The notes below the pieces were generated by a model that did no database searches, was not told where the DNA came from, and saw only the letters and a program-made list of their open reading frames with translations. This document shows, piece by piece, positions 19,981 through 29,500 of a stretch of 33,547 nucleotides of DNA (its first letter is position 1; each line of letters opens with the position of its first letter). This stretch comes from Desulfobacteraceae bacterium (GTDB lineage: Bacteria; Desulfobacterota; Desulfobacteria; Desulfobacterales; JAABSP01): contig JAABSP010000056.1 in NCBI GenBank assembly GCA_011390345.1, positions 1-33,547 on the forward strand, read 5' to 3'. A program made the position numbers and the translations under genes.

Positions 19981-20184
19981 ATGGAGTGTAAGAAGGAGAA
20001 GAACCTCGCATCCTGCAACTGCAGCTATGACCCCTGTTCCCGAAAAGGCATCTGCTGCGAATGCATCAGTTTTCATCTGAAAAGCAGGGAACTGCCCGCG
20101 TGCTGCTTTACAAATGACGCGGAACGGACCTATGACCGATCCTTCGAGCATTTCGCCCGGCTGGTCAAGGATAAAAGGGTCTGA
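19981..20184 (+). CDS. Cysteine-rich DUF6485 family protein
   Basis: A 67-residue protein with eight cysteines, several in close pairs: Cys-Asn-Cys, PCSRKGICCECI and ACCF. The order CNCSY-PC-RKG-CCECI...ELPACCF...YDRS is the DUF6485 pattern. The spacing suggests a zinc site or small Fe-S cluster (inference); the family has no assigned role. The start at 19981 has GGAG 9 nt upstream. A GTG at 19966 would add five residues. It sits 31 nt behind the thiamine-binding gene and its last 55 nt overlap the end of the endonuclease IV gene on the other strand. Confidence 0.85.
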   Translation: MECKKEKNLASCNCSYDPCSRKGICCECISFHLKSRELPACCFTNDAERTYDRSFEHFARLVKDKRV

Positions 20185-21029
20185 AGGTTGATCTTGTCCC
20201 AGTCCTTCTCCCCTTTGGGATTGGGGGTTTCCAGGATCTTGGGGATCTTTGAAAGGCGCGGGTCGCACATGATGCAACCGAACGCATCGATGCCGATCTT
20301 GCCGTAGCCGATGTGCTCGTGGCGATCCACCCTGGAGCCGAAATCGCTCTTGGAATCATTGATGTGGATGACGGACAACTGATCCAGGCCCACGATCCGG
20401 TCGAATTCCGCGAGGGTTCTCTCATAGGTTTTCGGGGTGCGGATGTCGTATCCCGCGGCAAAGATGTGGCTGGTGTCGAGGCAGACGCCGGTCTTTTCGG
20501 GCATTCCGATCTTTTCGAGCATCTCCGCGATCTGCTCGAAGGTGTGGCCGATGCCGGAACCCTGGCCGGCCGTGGTCTCCAGCAGAAGCCGGGCCGTGCA
20601 GGAGGAAACCTCGTCAAAGATCCGCCGGATACTATCGGTGATCTTCTCCATGCCGACATCCATTCCTGAATCCTTATGGGAGCCGGGATGGAGCACCACA
20701 TAGGGGATGGAAAGGGCGGTTGAACGGTTCAGCTCCTCTTTCAGGGCAGCACAGGATCGCTCATGGACCGTGGGGTCCGGGGCAGCAAGGTTGATGAGAT
20801 AGGCGGTGTGGGAGGCTATCTCTTTGATCCCGGTCTGCTCGCACCCTGCGGCAAACGCGTCGATATCGTCCGCGGTCAGCTTCTTGGGCTTCCAGGTGCG
20901 GGCGTTTGCGGTGAAGATCTGCATCGCGGTGCAGCCATATTCGCTGGCGCTCTCCAGAGCTTTATGGAGCCCGCCTGAAACCGAAAAATGAGCGCCGACT
21001 AATGGCCGTTTGGGGGCAGTCGTTTTCAT
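20130..21029 (-). CDS. nfo: Endonuclease IV (AP endonuclease)
   Basis: Endonuclease IV cuts DNA 5' of abasic sites in base excision repair, using three zinc ions in a TIM barrel. The 299-residue protein has GAHFSVSGGLHKAL, the metal-binding Glu in LLETTAGQG, the motif CLDTSHIFAAGYDI, and HINDSKSDFGSRVDRHEHIG. The ATG at 21029 gives the standard start of the fold (LVGAHFSVSGG soon after) and has AGGAG 5 nt upstream; the frame stays open for 119 codons further, but that part does not resemble the family and overlaps the methyltransferase gene on the other strand. Its stop lies inside the DUF6485 gene, a 55-nt convergent overlap. The gap to the divergent methyltransferase gene is only 54 nt. Confidence 0.97.
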   Translation of the reverse strand: MKTTAPKRPLVGAHFSVSGGLHKALESASEYGCTAMQIFTANARTWKPKKLTADDIDAFAAGCEQTGIKEIASHTAYLINLAAPDPTVHERSCAALKEELNRSTALSIPYVVLHPGSHKDSGMDVGMEKITDSIRRIFDEVSSCTARLLLETTAGQGSGIGHTFEQIAEMLEKIGMPEKTGVCLDTSHIFAAGYDIRTPKTYERTLAEFDRIVGLDQLSVIHINDSKSDFGSRVDRHEHIGYGKIGIDAFGCIMCDPRLSKIPKILETPNPKGEKDWDKINLQTLLSLTSRAKCSKDRS

Positions 21030-21060
21030 ACGGTCTCCTATAACACCGGAAGAGAAGATT

Positions 21061-21080
21061 GTAAACAGAAAGGAGTTTAC
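21061..21080. promoter_or_regulatory. Inverted repeat enclosing the methyltransferase ribosome site
   Basis: GTAAAC (21061-21066) and GTTTAC (21075-21080) are perfect inverted arms around AGAAAGGA, which holds most of the Shine-Dalgarno for the ATG at 21084. It could be an operator in the 54-nt divergent gap or, as RNA, a weak hairpin that presents or hides the ribosome site. Confidence 0.4.
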
Positions 21081-21083
21081 TTC

Positions 21084-21710
21084 ATGGGCAAAATGATAGA
21101 AGATCTCGAAGGCTATTTCAAAAGCTTTTCTCCCCGCGGGGATGATCTGCTGGCAGAGTTGCAGGAAGAGGCTGAAAAGGAGAACATCCCCATTGTGGGG
21201 CCCGTGATGGGCCAGCTTCTTTCCATCATGGCCGGCGTCACCGGTGCAAGGCGGATTCTGGAGCTGGGAACCGCAAACGGCTACTCCGCGATCTGGTTTG
21301 CAAAGGGGTGTGCGGTTGCGGGGGGAAAGGTGGTCTCTCTTGAAAGTGATCCGGAGATGGCAAAAAGAGCCCGGAAGAATTTCCAACGCGCGGGTGTGGC
21401 GGACAGAGTTGAGGTTCGGGAGGGCGATGCCATGACCGAGATGGTCGCGATGAAGGGGCTTTTCGACCTCATCTTCTTAGATATCGACAAACAGAGCTAC
21501 GCAAAGGTATTAGGAGAGTGCGAACGCCTCTTAGAGCCGGGTGGACTGCTCATTGCAGACAACACCGCGTTCAACGATGCAAAGGAATTCAATGCCGCCA
21601 TCTGGGAAAGCGACAAATGGGAGGCCGTCAACCTGCTGACCTTTCTGCCGCATCACTCCGAGAATTACGACGGTCTCTGCTTTGCAAAGCGGGTCCTTCA
21701 GCATATGTGA
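21084..21710 (+). CDS. Class I SAM O-methyltransferase (COG4122 type)
   Basis: A 208-residue methyltransferase of the catechol/caffeoyl-CoA O-methyltransferase-like family. Motif I is ILELGTANGYSAIWFA (about residues 58-73), followed by the acidic ribose-binding residue in VVSLESDPEMAKRARKNF, then FDLIFLDIDKQSY (metal and SAM site) and LLEPGGLLIADNTAF. Asp and Asn at the family's metal positions are present, so it is probably Mg2+-dependent. A strong AAAGGAG ribosome site (21069-21075) precedes the start. The acceptor substrate is unknown; neighbours give no pathway. The Uma2 gene follows after 26 nt and may share its transcript. Confidence 0.92.
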   Translation: MGKMIEDLEGYFKSFSPRGDDLLAELQEEAEKENIPIVGPVMGQLLSIMAGVTGARRILELGTANGYSAIWFAKGCAVAGGKVVSLESDPEMAKRARKNFQRAGVADRVEVREGDAMTEMVAMKGLFDLIFLDIDKQSYAKVLGECERLLEPGGLLIADNTAFNDAKEFNAAIWESDKWEAVNLLTFLPHHSENYDGLCFAKRVLQHM

Positions 21711-21736
21711 ACTGAAGAGGGGAGGGGGGCACACGG

Positions 21737-22219
21737 ATGAAATGGTCCGATGTCTGCAAGGATGAGCAGCTTCATAATCTTCCCTATAAGATCGAGCTGA
21801 ACGAATGGGGAAATATCGTCATGAGCCCTGCATCGAACCGGCACGGCAACATCCAGAGCAAGATCGCCTTCTTCCTGATGACGTTGATGTCAGAGGGAAC
21901 CGTTCTGACGGAATGCGCGGTGGAGACGTCAAAGGGGGTGAAGGTTGCAGATGTGGTCTGGGCCTCTGCGGAATTTCTGGAAAGAAACCGTGGAACCACG
22001 CCCTATATCGAAGCCCCGGAGATCTGCGTGGAGATCCGCTCCCCCTCCAACAGCGATAGGGAGATGTTCGAGAAAAAGGATCTATATTTTGCAAAGGGAA
22101 CAAGGGAATACTGGCTCTGCGATGAGGAGGGAAGGATCGTGTTTTACAATCACCGGGGAGAGATGAACGGCTCCGGGATTTACCCTAAGATGCCCCGTTC
22201 CGTTGAAGTGGATGCCTGA
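21737..22219 (+). CDS. Uma2-family (DUF820) PD-(D/E)XK nuclease-fold protein
   Basis: A 160-residue protein of the Uma2/DUF820 group, which has a restriction-endonuclease-like core. Core residues are visible: Asp72 in VADVVWAS, Glu99 in ICVEIRSPSNS, a Lys in the following helix (FEKKDLYFAKG), and the closing REYWLCDEEGRI. A GAGGGGAGGGG ribosome site lies upstream. The family is common in cyanobacteria and Desulfobacterota in many copies; it is often near mobile DNA, but I see no transposon ends here. Whether this copy cuts DNA is unknown. Confidence 0.9.
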   Translation: MKWSDVCKDEQLHNLPYKIELNEWGNIVMSPASNRHGNIQSKIAFFLMTLMSEGTVLTECAVETSKGVKVADVVWASAEFLERNRGTTPYIEAPEICVEIRSPSNSDREMFEKKDLYFAKGTREYWLCDEEGRIVFYNHRGEMNGSGIYPKMPRSVEVDA

Positions 22220-22258
22220 ATTGTTTCTTTTTTATCAACCATCATCGGGAACTTCTCC

Positions 22259-23497
22259 ATGAATCGAAAAACCCTCACCAAGATCAGCCTCTGGTCATCG
22301 GCAATTGTCGTGGTACTGATCATCGGCGTCCATTTTTTCCCCAAGGAAGATCCGACCCTCGGCTTCTGGGGCGCGTTCTACTATTCCCTTCGGGTCTTTA
22401 TTCTGGAGCATGATCTGGGGCATTTCCCCCACACACCGGCGCTGGTCTTCATCTATTTCTTTGCGCCGCTGCTGGCCCTTTCGGCCGTGGGAACCGCGCT
22501 CTCCTATTTTCTCCGCCTCTCCCCCGCGCTGCAGAGCCGATTTCTCAACCACCATGTGATCATCTGCGGCGTGGGCCGGACCGGCAAGCTGCTGGCAGCG
22601 ACACTGAAGGAGCGGGGTGTCCCGGTCGTGGGCGTGGACAGCGGCAATCCCGATGAATTCGAGGAGTGGTCATCTGAGCATAAGGTTCCCATCATCTACG
22701 GGAGCTTTCTCTCCGCCAAGATCATGGAGAAGGCCGGAGCTTTCCGGGCCAGAACCGTGATCTTTGCCTCGGGGAGCGATCTGGCGAACCTTGAAGGGGT
22801 GGTCTCATCCTACAACCTGCTCCGGGGAACCAACAGTTCTCCCAAACTGCTCTGGGCGCACATCGCAAACGAAAGGCTGGCCGACACGGCCAGAAAGGCG
22901 CTTCAGACCGAGGGGCTGCTCTCCATCCGCCTCTTCGATACCTACAGAATTTCTGCCACAAGGATGATCAATCAACACTTCAACCGGGAGGTCCGAAACA
23001 GCGTCACCGAAATTACGATCCTGGGCTTCGGAAAGTTCGGCAGAGACCTGATGGAGGTGCTGGTGCGGGATGCTCAGGATGGGGAGAGCTGGAGCATCCG
23101 GGTGGTGGATGTCCGGGATGTGGAGACCGAGGTCCGGGCACTTGCCCTGGAACTGGGCATTGAAGAATATGTCAGCTTCACCCGCTCGGCCATCCAGGAG
23201 CTTTCCTTAGAGGACAGCGAGGAGCGGGCCTTTTTCATCTGTACCGATGACGACATCGGCAATCTGGCCGCGGCCCTGATGCTGGCCAAAAAGACCGGCT
23301 GCACATTTATCTTCGTCCGCATGACCACATGGCCCATGCCGGCCATCTCCGATCATCTGGGACAAAACGGGCTCACCTTCGTCAACATAAACGATCTGGT
23401 GGTGCAGGGGATCGACGATCTGCCGGGGATCTTTACGGCACCGACCGAGGCCGATCTGAAGCGACGGAAATCGGATGAGCCGGAGTCGGTGGAATAA
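22259..23497 (+). CDS. Membrane RCK (TrkA-N) protein, channel-like, no K+ filter
   Basis: A 412-residue protein with TM1 (about 9-26), a re-entrant-like segment (36-60), TM2 (about 61-85) and two tandem Rossmann/RCK domains. The first has HHVIICGVGRTGKLLAA (Gly104, Gly106, Gly109), the second ITILGFGKFGRDLME near residue 245. The layout is that of a two-helix K+ channel with cytosolic RCK domains, but the filter TVGYG is absent: the pore segment reads FWGAFYYSLRVFILEHDLGH. Similar proteins with a 'LRLFVLE' pore segment exist in other bacteria, mostly annotated as NAD-binding or TrkA proteins. It may be a non-selective channel or a nucleotide-sensing membrane protein (inference). It converges on the giant CHAT gene with a 38-nt gap. 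Confidence 0.82.
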   Translation: MNRKTLTKISLWSSAIVVVLIIGVHFFPKEDPTLGFWGAFYYSLRVFILEHDLGHFPHTPALVFIYFFAPLLALSAVGTALSYFLRLSPALQSRFLNHHVIICGVGRTGKLLAATLKERGVPVVGVDSGNPDEFEEWSSEHKVPIIYGSFLSAKIMEKAGAFRARTVIFASGSDLANLEGVVSSYNLLRGTNSSPKLLWAHIANERLADTARKALQTEGLLSIRLFDTYRISATRMINQHFNREVRNSVTEITILGFGKFGRDLMEVLVRDAQDGESWSIRVVDVRDVETEVRALALELGIEEYVSFTRSAIQELSLEDSEERAFFICTDDDIGNLAAALMLAKKTGCTFIFVRMTTWPMPAISDHLGQNGLTFVNINDLVVQGIDDLPGIFTAPTEADLKRRKSDEPESVE

Positions 23498-23535
23498 AAT
23501 TCATCGGGGCTTACTCTCTATCAGAAGATCTCTCA

Positions 23536-26500
23536 TCAAAAGTAATCCCCAACCAGCGTAAAGGGCGCCCAGTACCCCGGATGGGGATACCGCGCCTTTA
23601 CATGAAGAATCGCCTGCCGAAGGCTTACCGCCTTGTTCTGATTCACATACTCCCTGTAGAACTCCCGGATCAGGATCGCGGTCGATACATCGCTCACCCG
23701 CCATAGGCTCGATATCAGGGTATGGGTTCCTGCGTAGAAAAACGCGCGGTTGAGTCCGATCACGTCATCGCCGGGGGTCACTTTTCCCAATCCTGTCTGG
23801 CAGGCGCTCAGCACCACCATGTCCGCGTCCACCTTCAACCCGAAGATCTCGGCCGCTGCAAGATCGCCGTCCTGGTTGCCGCCTTTGGCCAGCTTCAGCG
23901 AGGAGAAGAGCGGATTGACCGGGTTGAACTCGCCGTGGGATGCGATGTGGATGATGCCGAAATCCCTGATGTTCTCCACCACCCATTCCTCGGTGGCCCG
24001 CGTGTCGGTCAGAACCTTGATGTCGGGAAAGTTCCACCCGATGGAGCCTACCTCGTATTCGGCAAAGGGCAGCTCCAGGGCCGGGTCCTTCAGATCGGGA
24101 TTTCCCACCGCCAGTACCTTTACATTCTTCCCATCCCGCCTGCGGCTCAGGGTATATTCCAGAAGGCTGGCCGACGGGAGATAGAAGATCGGGAACCGCT
24201 CGATCAGAAATTCGTTTCCGTCCGTGATCGCGGCAAAGGAGAGATAATGGAGCGCATTGTGGGGGATGATGCCGATGGTTCTAACGCCAGAAAGGGCATT
24301 TTCAACTGGCGCGATCAGCCATCGGTAAAGCTCTTTTGAGGCATCAGTCAGCGGCTCCAGGTTCTGGATCATCCGGCGATAGTCGAGCAGCGATTCCCCA
24401 AGGGTTTTCCGTCCGATAGGGGTGCGGAAGAGTTCGATTCCATCCTTCCGGACGACCCAGCAGAGGATCTCCTCGGGGACCGCGTAATAGACCAGCAGCG
24501 CGATCTCCGGTTCCACCAGTTCCATGATCTTTGCAGCCGAAAGGGGGGAGATGGAGACCATGGATGCCAGTTGCGGGTTCTTTGCCTGCATCTCGATCAT
24601 CAGGTCGTCCAGCTCCCCAGTCAGCCGTTCCAGCGCGTTTCCATAGAGCGCCTTCTCCTCGGGGCTTTCCGACTGGGCAAGCAGGGCTTCGTGCTCTTCG
24701 ATTCTGGCCTTCAGGGTCTGCTGCCTTTCATAGAGGAGTCGGTCCGCGCCGGCCAGAGAGAGACGCTGATTTCCCAGAAGGTCGATGAAGTTCCGGGAGC
24801 GGGAGCGCTCGGCCGTCTCCAGAGCATCTTGGATCCGGCCCATGTCCGACAGGAGGGATACCAGGGTTTCGTAGACATTGAGCTTGTTGATGATGAAGCT
24901 CTCTTTGAGCCCCTCTACCTTGATGTCGGCCCGCATCTCTTCGATTACGTCCACGGCCGCAAAGAGGTTTTCAGCGGCGCCGCTCCGGTCATCTGCGGAG
25001 AGGCGGAGCAGGGCAAGGCCATATAGGCTTCGCCATTCCATCTCTCGGAGGGCCATTTCCCTTGAAAGTTTCAGCGCATCGGTATAGGCGGCTTCCGCAC
25101 CGCTGCCGTCTCCGACGGCTCGCAGTGCATCCCCCAGACCGACCCGGCATCGGGCTTCGTTGATCCGGTTGCCGATGGATGCGGCAACTTCAGCGGCCTG
25201 TTGAAAGAGCGGCAGGGCCTCCTGTGCCCGGTCCATCTTCAGGAGGGTCTGGGCCTGGTTCCGCAGATCATGCGCGATGGCCCACCTGGAGCCGATCCGC
25301 TGGTCGATCTCAAGGGCTGCGCTAAACTTCTCTAAGGCATCCTCGTTTCGGCCCATCTCCCGCAGCACCTGGCCCATGTTGTTAAGGGTGGTTGCGATTT
25401 CGTCATCCCTTGCTTTCAGTTCTTCAGCCGCTTTCAGAGCCGTGGAAAGCTCACCCAGAGCCCGATCGTAATCGCCCAGGGTCCACCATATCAGCCCGCC
25501 GGTGTTCCTGGTGATCACCTCCATCAGAGGCCAGTCAAAGGATTGGGCCAGGGTGAACGCCTCCCGCTGGAGGGTGAAGGCTTCTTCATACCGGGCCTGG
25601 TACCAGGCGTTGTTGGCCTGTTCGATGATGATCTTTGCCCGGAGCTGCTGAAAGGCCGGGGCATCTTTGCCGGCCCTTGCGATCTTCAGAGCTTTCCCAT
25701 AATGTTCGTCTGCAGCCCTGAAATTTCCCAGCAGACGGTAACAGCGCCCCATGTCCAGCAGGGCCTGTGCCGCGCCTTGAGGATTTTCCATATCCTGGTG
25801 GATCGCAAGGGCATTTTCATAATGTTTGAGGGCCACTGCATACTGGCTCAATCGAAGGTCGTAGATTCTGCCGATGTTCGTCTGCTGCTGTGCCAGCAGT
25901 TCATCCTTTGCCAGGTCCCGGCTCAGGGACGCGGCCGACGCAAACCGCGTCAGGGCCCGGTCGTATTCGGTGGCATTTTCAAGGGCAACCCCCAGGCTGG
26001 CAAGGGCTGCGGCCTGTTCGGGGCCAAGATCGAGGTTTGCCATCATCTCGGCTGCCTCCTCCAGCAGGGGAACCGCGGCCTCATACTCCTCGTTCTGCGC
26101 GTAGAGGATGCCCAGCCGGAGGACCGCCTCGGCATGTTCTTTTGAATCGGGGGCCGCACTTTCATAGAGGTCGGAAAGGGCTTTTGCATAGCTGATGGCC
26201 CGATCCAGTTCCTCGGACCGGTATGCGCTCTCCCGTCCAAAGGAGTAAAGGGCAGGGAGATATTTTGAGAAGGCGTCCATCTCCTGCGCGATCCGGATGG
26301 CGTTCTGGAAAAGCCTTAGGGCCCGGGAAAAGTCGCGGCTTCCGAATGCCGCGCGGCCCTCTTTGATATATCCGGCGAAGTTGGCCTTGGCAAACAGTGC
26401 GGCCTCTTCCGCGTCCATGCCCCGATATCCCAGAACGGCCCAACCATCGGCTCCGGCTTGGGCCAAGGCCTGGGCCGCGTTCTTCTCTTGATAGGATTGC

Positions 26501-29500
26501 AGAAAGGGGGCTGTGGGAAAGGCTTTGTCTGTTTTCTTTTTCGGAAGCACCAGCGAGGGGAGCCCGTAGATCGCAGCCAGTTGGGAGATCAACTCCTGGT
26601 CCGGCAGCGCGGCCTTGGGCATTAAACCGAGGGAGAGTTCCGGCGAGGCAGAAAAGAGTTCTTCCAGACGGATTTTTCCTTTTCCGCTTTCCCCGGCAAT
26701 GGCCGGATATCGCTCCGGAAGCTCTCCGGCTCGGGTGGGAACGGTGGAGAAGATTTCCAGCGGTTCCAGAAGGATCAGGGTGTGGGCCTGGTTTGGATCT
26801 TCTGCTATGGTGTATCCATCGGGTGGGGGTTTTTTATAGGGAGTGGACTGAGTGGACTGAGTGGGAAAAGTGGAGGGAGTGGAGGGAATGGAGGGAATGG
26901 ACAGGATCTCCCGACGGAAGGGTTTTCGTGCCGTAACCGATCGGACCAGATGGGTTCCGCTCCAGACCTGAACCGGTTTTTTTTCACCGGCCCGACATTC
27001 TGCAAGGTCATCTCCTGCGATATAATCGGCGTTGCAGGGAATTGCTTTGGATTCAACAGTTTCAATCTCCCCGTGAAGATCATTCGCGTCGATTTCAAAG
27101 CGGATAAATCTTCTGTCCGGGCCGGGAAGTCTGATGCGATACGCCAAGTGTTCCCCATTTGGAAGGGCTTCCATCACGGACATTGCGTCGGCCGGGACTG
27201 GTCCGAACAGGGCAATGGGGCCGATGGATTGATCCCCGGATCTTGCGGAAATTGCCTCTTTGAAAATCCGTTTATATGCTTCGATCTTCTCTTCCTGCGC
27301 GGAAAAGTCGCCTTGCCGGGCCGCGGCATCGGCTTCGAGGGCGAGTCCGGTCAGGATGATCATGGTCTGCGCGGTCTTCTGGTCTGAGATCCGATAGAGA
27401 TCGGGCAGTCCGGATCGATCCGGACCGATCCGTCTGGCCAGAAGCCCTTTTTCCCCTTCCAATTGCTTCTCGATGTATCCTTTTTCCTCACCGGCCGCGG
27501 CCCAAAGCTTTTCCTTCAGATCCCAAATGCGCGTTGCCCGGGGCAGGATTTCCGCAAAAAGAGATCCCTGATTCTCCGAAAGATTTCCCAGCAGAAAGGC
27601 CATCCGATGGTACCGCTCGATTTCAAAGATTCGCTCCGCAAGGTTGAAGCCGTCTTCAATTTTTCCGGCTTTCACTGCACGGGCTACAAGGGGCGCAAAT
27701 GTCCCGACGATCTCGCCGGAGGCCGCATCCGCATCCGTAACCATTACCGATGCCAGGGCCGAAAGGGCCTTCTCCAACTCTCCCAAACCCGCAAGGGCTC
27801 GCCATTTCAGATGGTACAGCCCTCCTGCATCGGCATGTTCCAACGCTTTTTGAAAATGGGGAGCCGGGTCCTCGCCGAATTGGTCTGCCACCCCTGCAAG
27901 GTTGAGCCAAAGTGTGGCAAGCATTCCATGTGCATCCCGATTCAGGCGGTTTTCCGCGGTTTCCCCGTCTTTCGGGTTGAGGATCTCGATCCCCCGAAGA
28001 AAATGAATTCCGGCCTCCTTGAACCGGTGCATGGAAATCCCCACTGCTTCAGGATCAGCTTCAGGATCAGCTTCGGGATCAGTTTTGGAATCAGTTTTGG
28101 AATCAGCTTTTGAATGAGGTGATGCGGCTTGGGCCAATCCCATCCGGCCGATATGAACCCCCATGGTGTTCTGGTATCGAGCGGCCATCACCGGATCGGT
28201 TCCTGAAAGCTCCCGGTTGACCAGCCGGGTGGTGCGGTCTTTCAAACGGAACAGATCCCGGACCCGCTTCTGGTTCTCCGGCTTTTCAAGGCCGAGATTC
28301 TCTGCGATATGAGCGAGATTGATGGTGTTGATGAGCGCGCTCACTACGTTTTTCATGGTGAGGGCCATTTCCGCGGATTGCATAAACCGATCAAAGGCCC
28401 GAGGGGTCTCTTTTCTCGCGGCCGCGAGGTGGCCCGCACGATGATAGAGCAGCGCCACGCCGTACCGATCCCCTTGGGGAATGGTCTCCATCTTTCCATA
28501 TTCGGCCAGTTGTGCTTCAGCGGCCTCGGCTGCGGCCCCCAGTTGATCCAGCTCTGTCCGGATGCGGAAGATGAATGCCTGTGCAAGGCGAATCTCCTGA
28601 TCCTTTGTAAAGCCGTATGCGGCCTGTGTGGCAGATCCCGCATCCAGAGCAATCGATACCTGAATTCCGATGAGCCCTTCGCTCTTGCTCTCCGCTTTCG
28701 TCGGTTCCGGAACCCCGTACTGCTCTACCAGCCCAAGGGCCTCTTCAAATCCCGCGGCCGAGCGCAGAAGCATCTCCTTTCTGGCATCGCCGGACAGGGT
28801 TCCCGCGAGCTGATACTGATTATAAGCTGCAGAACGCCGGTTCCGTGCCATGTTTTGGTTCAGCCCCAAGTCCCGGTTGAGGGAGAATGCCTCAGAAAAT
28901 GCCTCTGCTGCCTTCTCCCACTCTCCAGCCTCCTGATAGGCAAGCCCTAGCCGGTCCGTCATCTCGGCCTTGAGCTGAGCCAGCCGCGGGGGAAATTCCA
29001 AAGCCTCCTGCACCCGCCGTGCCATGTGGTTCAGGGTCTGGCCCGGATTGTCGGGTCTGGGGGGCGGCAGCATCCTGGCCAGCTCGGCCCCTTGTGGGAG
29101 GAGGGGCATCTGCTCGCTTAACAGTGCGGACATCCCCTTTTCATAGGCGTTCCATTCCGGGGAGGGCGGCGGCTTCACTGTTTCCCCGGTCAGCCGGTAG
29201 AGCTTCCGATGGATTCCGGCCTGCTGTTCTCCCAGGGCTTGGGCCTGCCGGTTCTCGCGATTTCCCTGGATCAGCGGCGCCACTACCCGATCCATGATAT
29301 ACCGGTTGATCCGATCCATGGCTTCGGACGCGGTCTTGGGGGCCATGTGATCGTCGATGAGCGCGATCGATTTTTCAAATGCGAAGATGGTCCGCTCCGG
29401 CTCCCGGGCCTGGAACGCGGATGTACCCAGCCGGCGATAGAAGAGGATCTCGGTGTTGGGATCGTCAAAGGGCACATCCGCTTCCAGCCGCTGGGTGTAA

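Noticed and set aside
21737-22219. The Uma2 gene as part of a mobile element.
   Set aside because: No inverted ends, target duplications or transposase were found around it.
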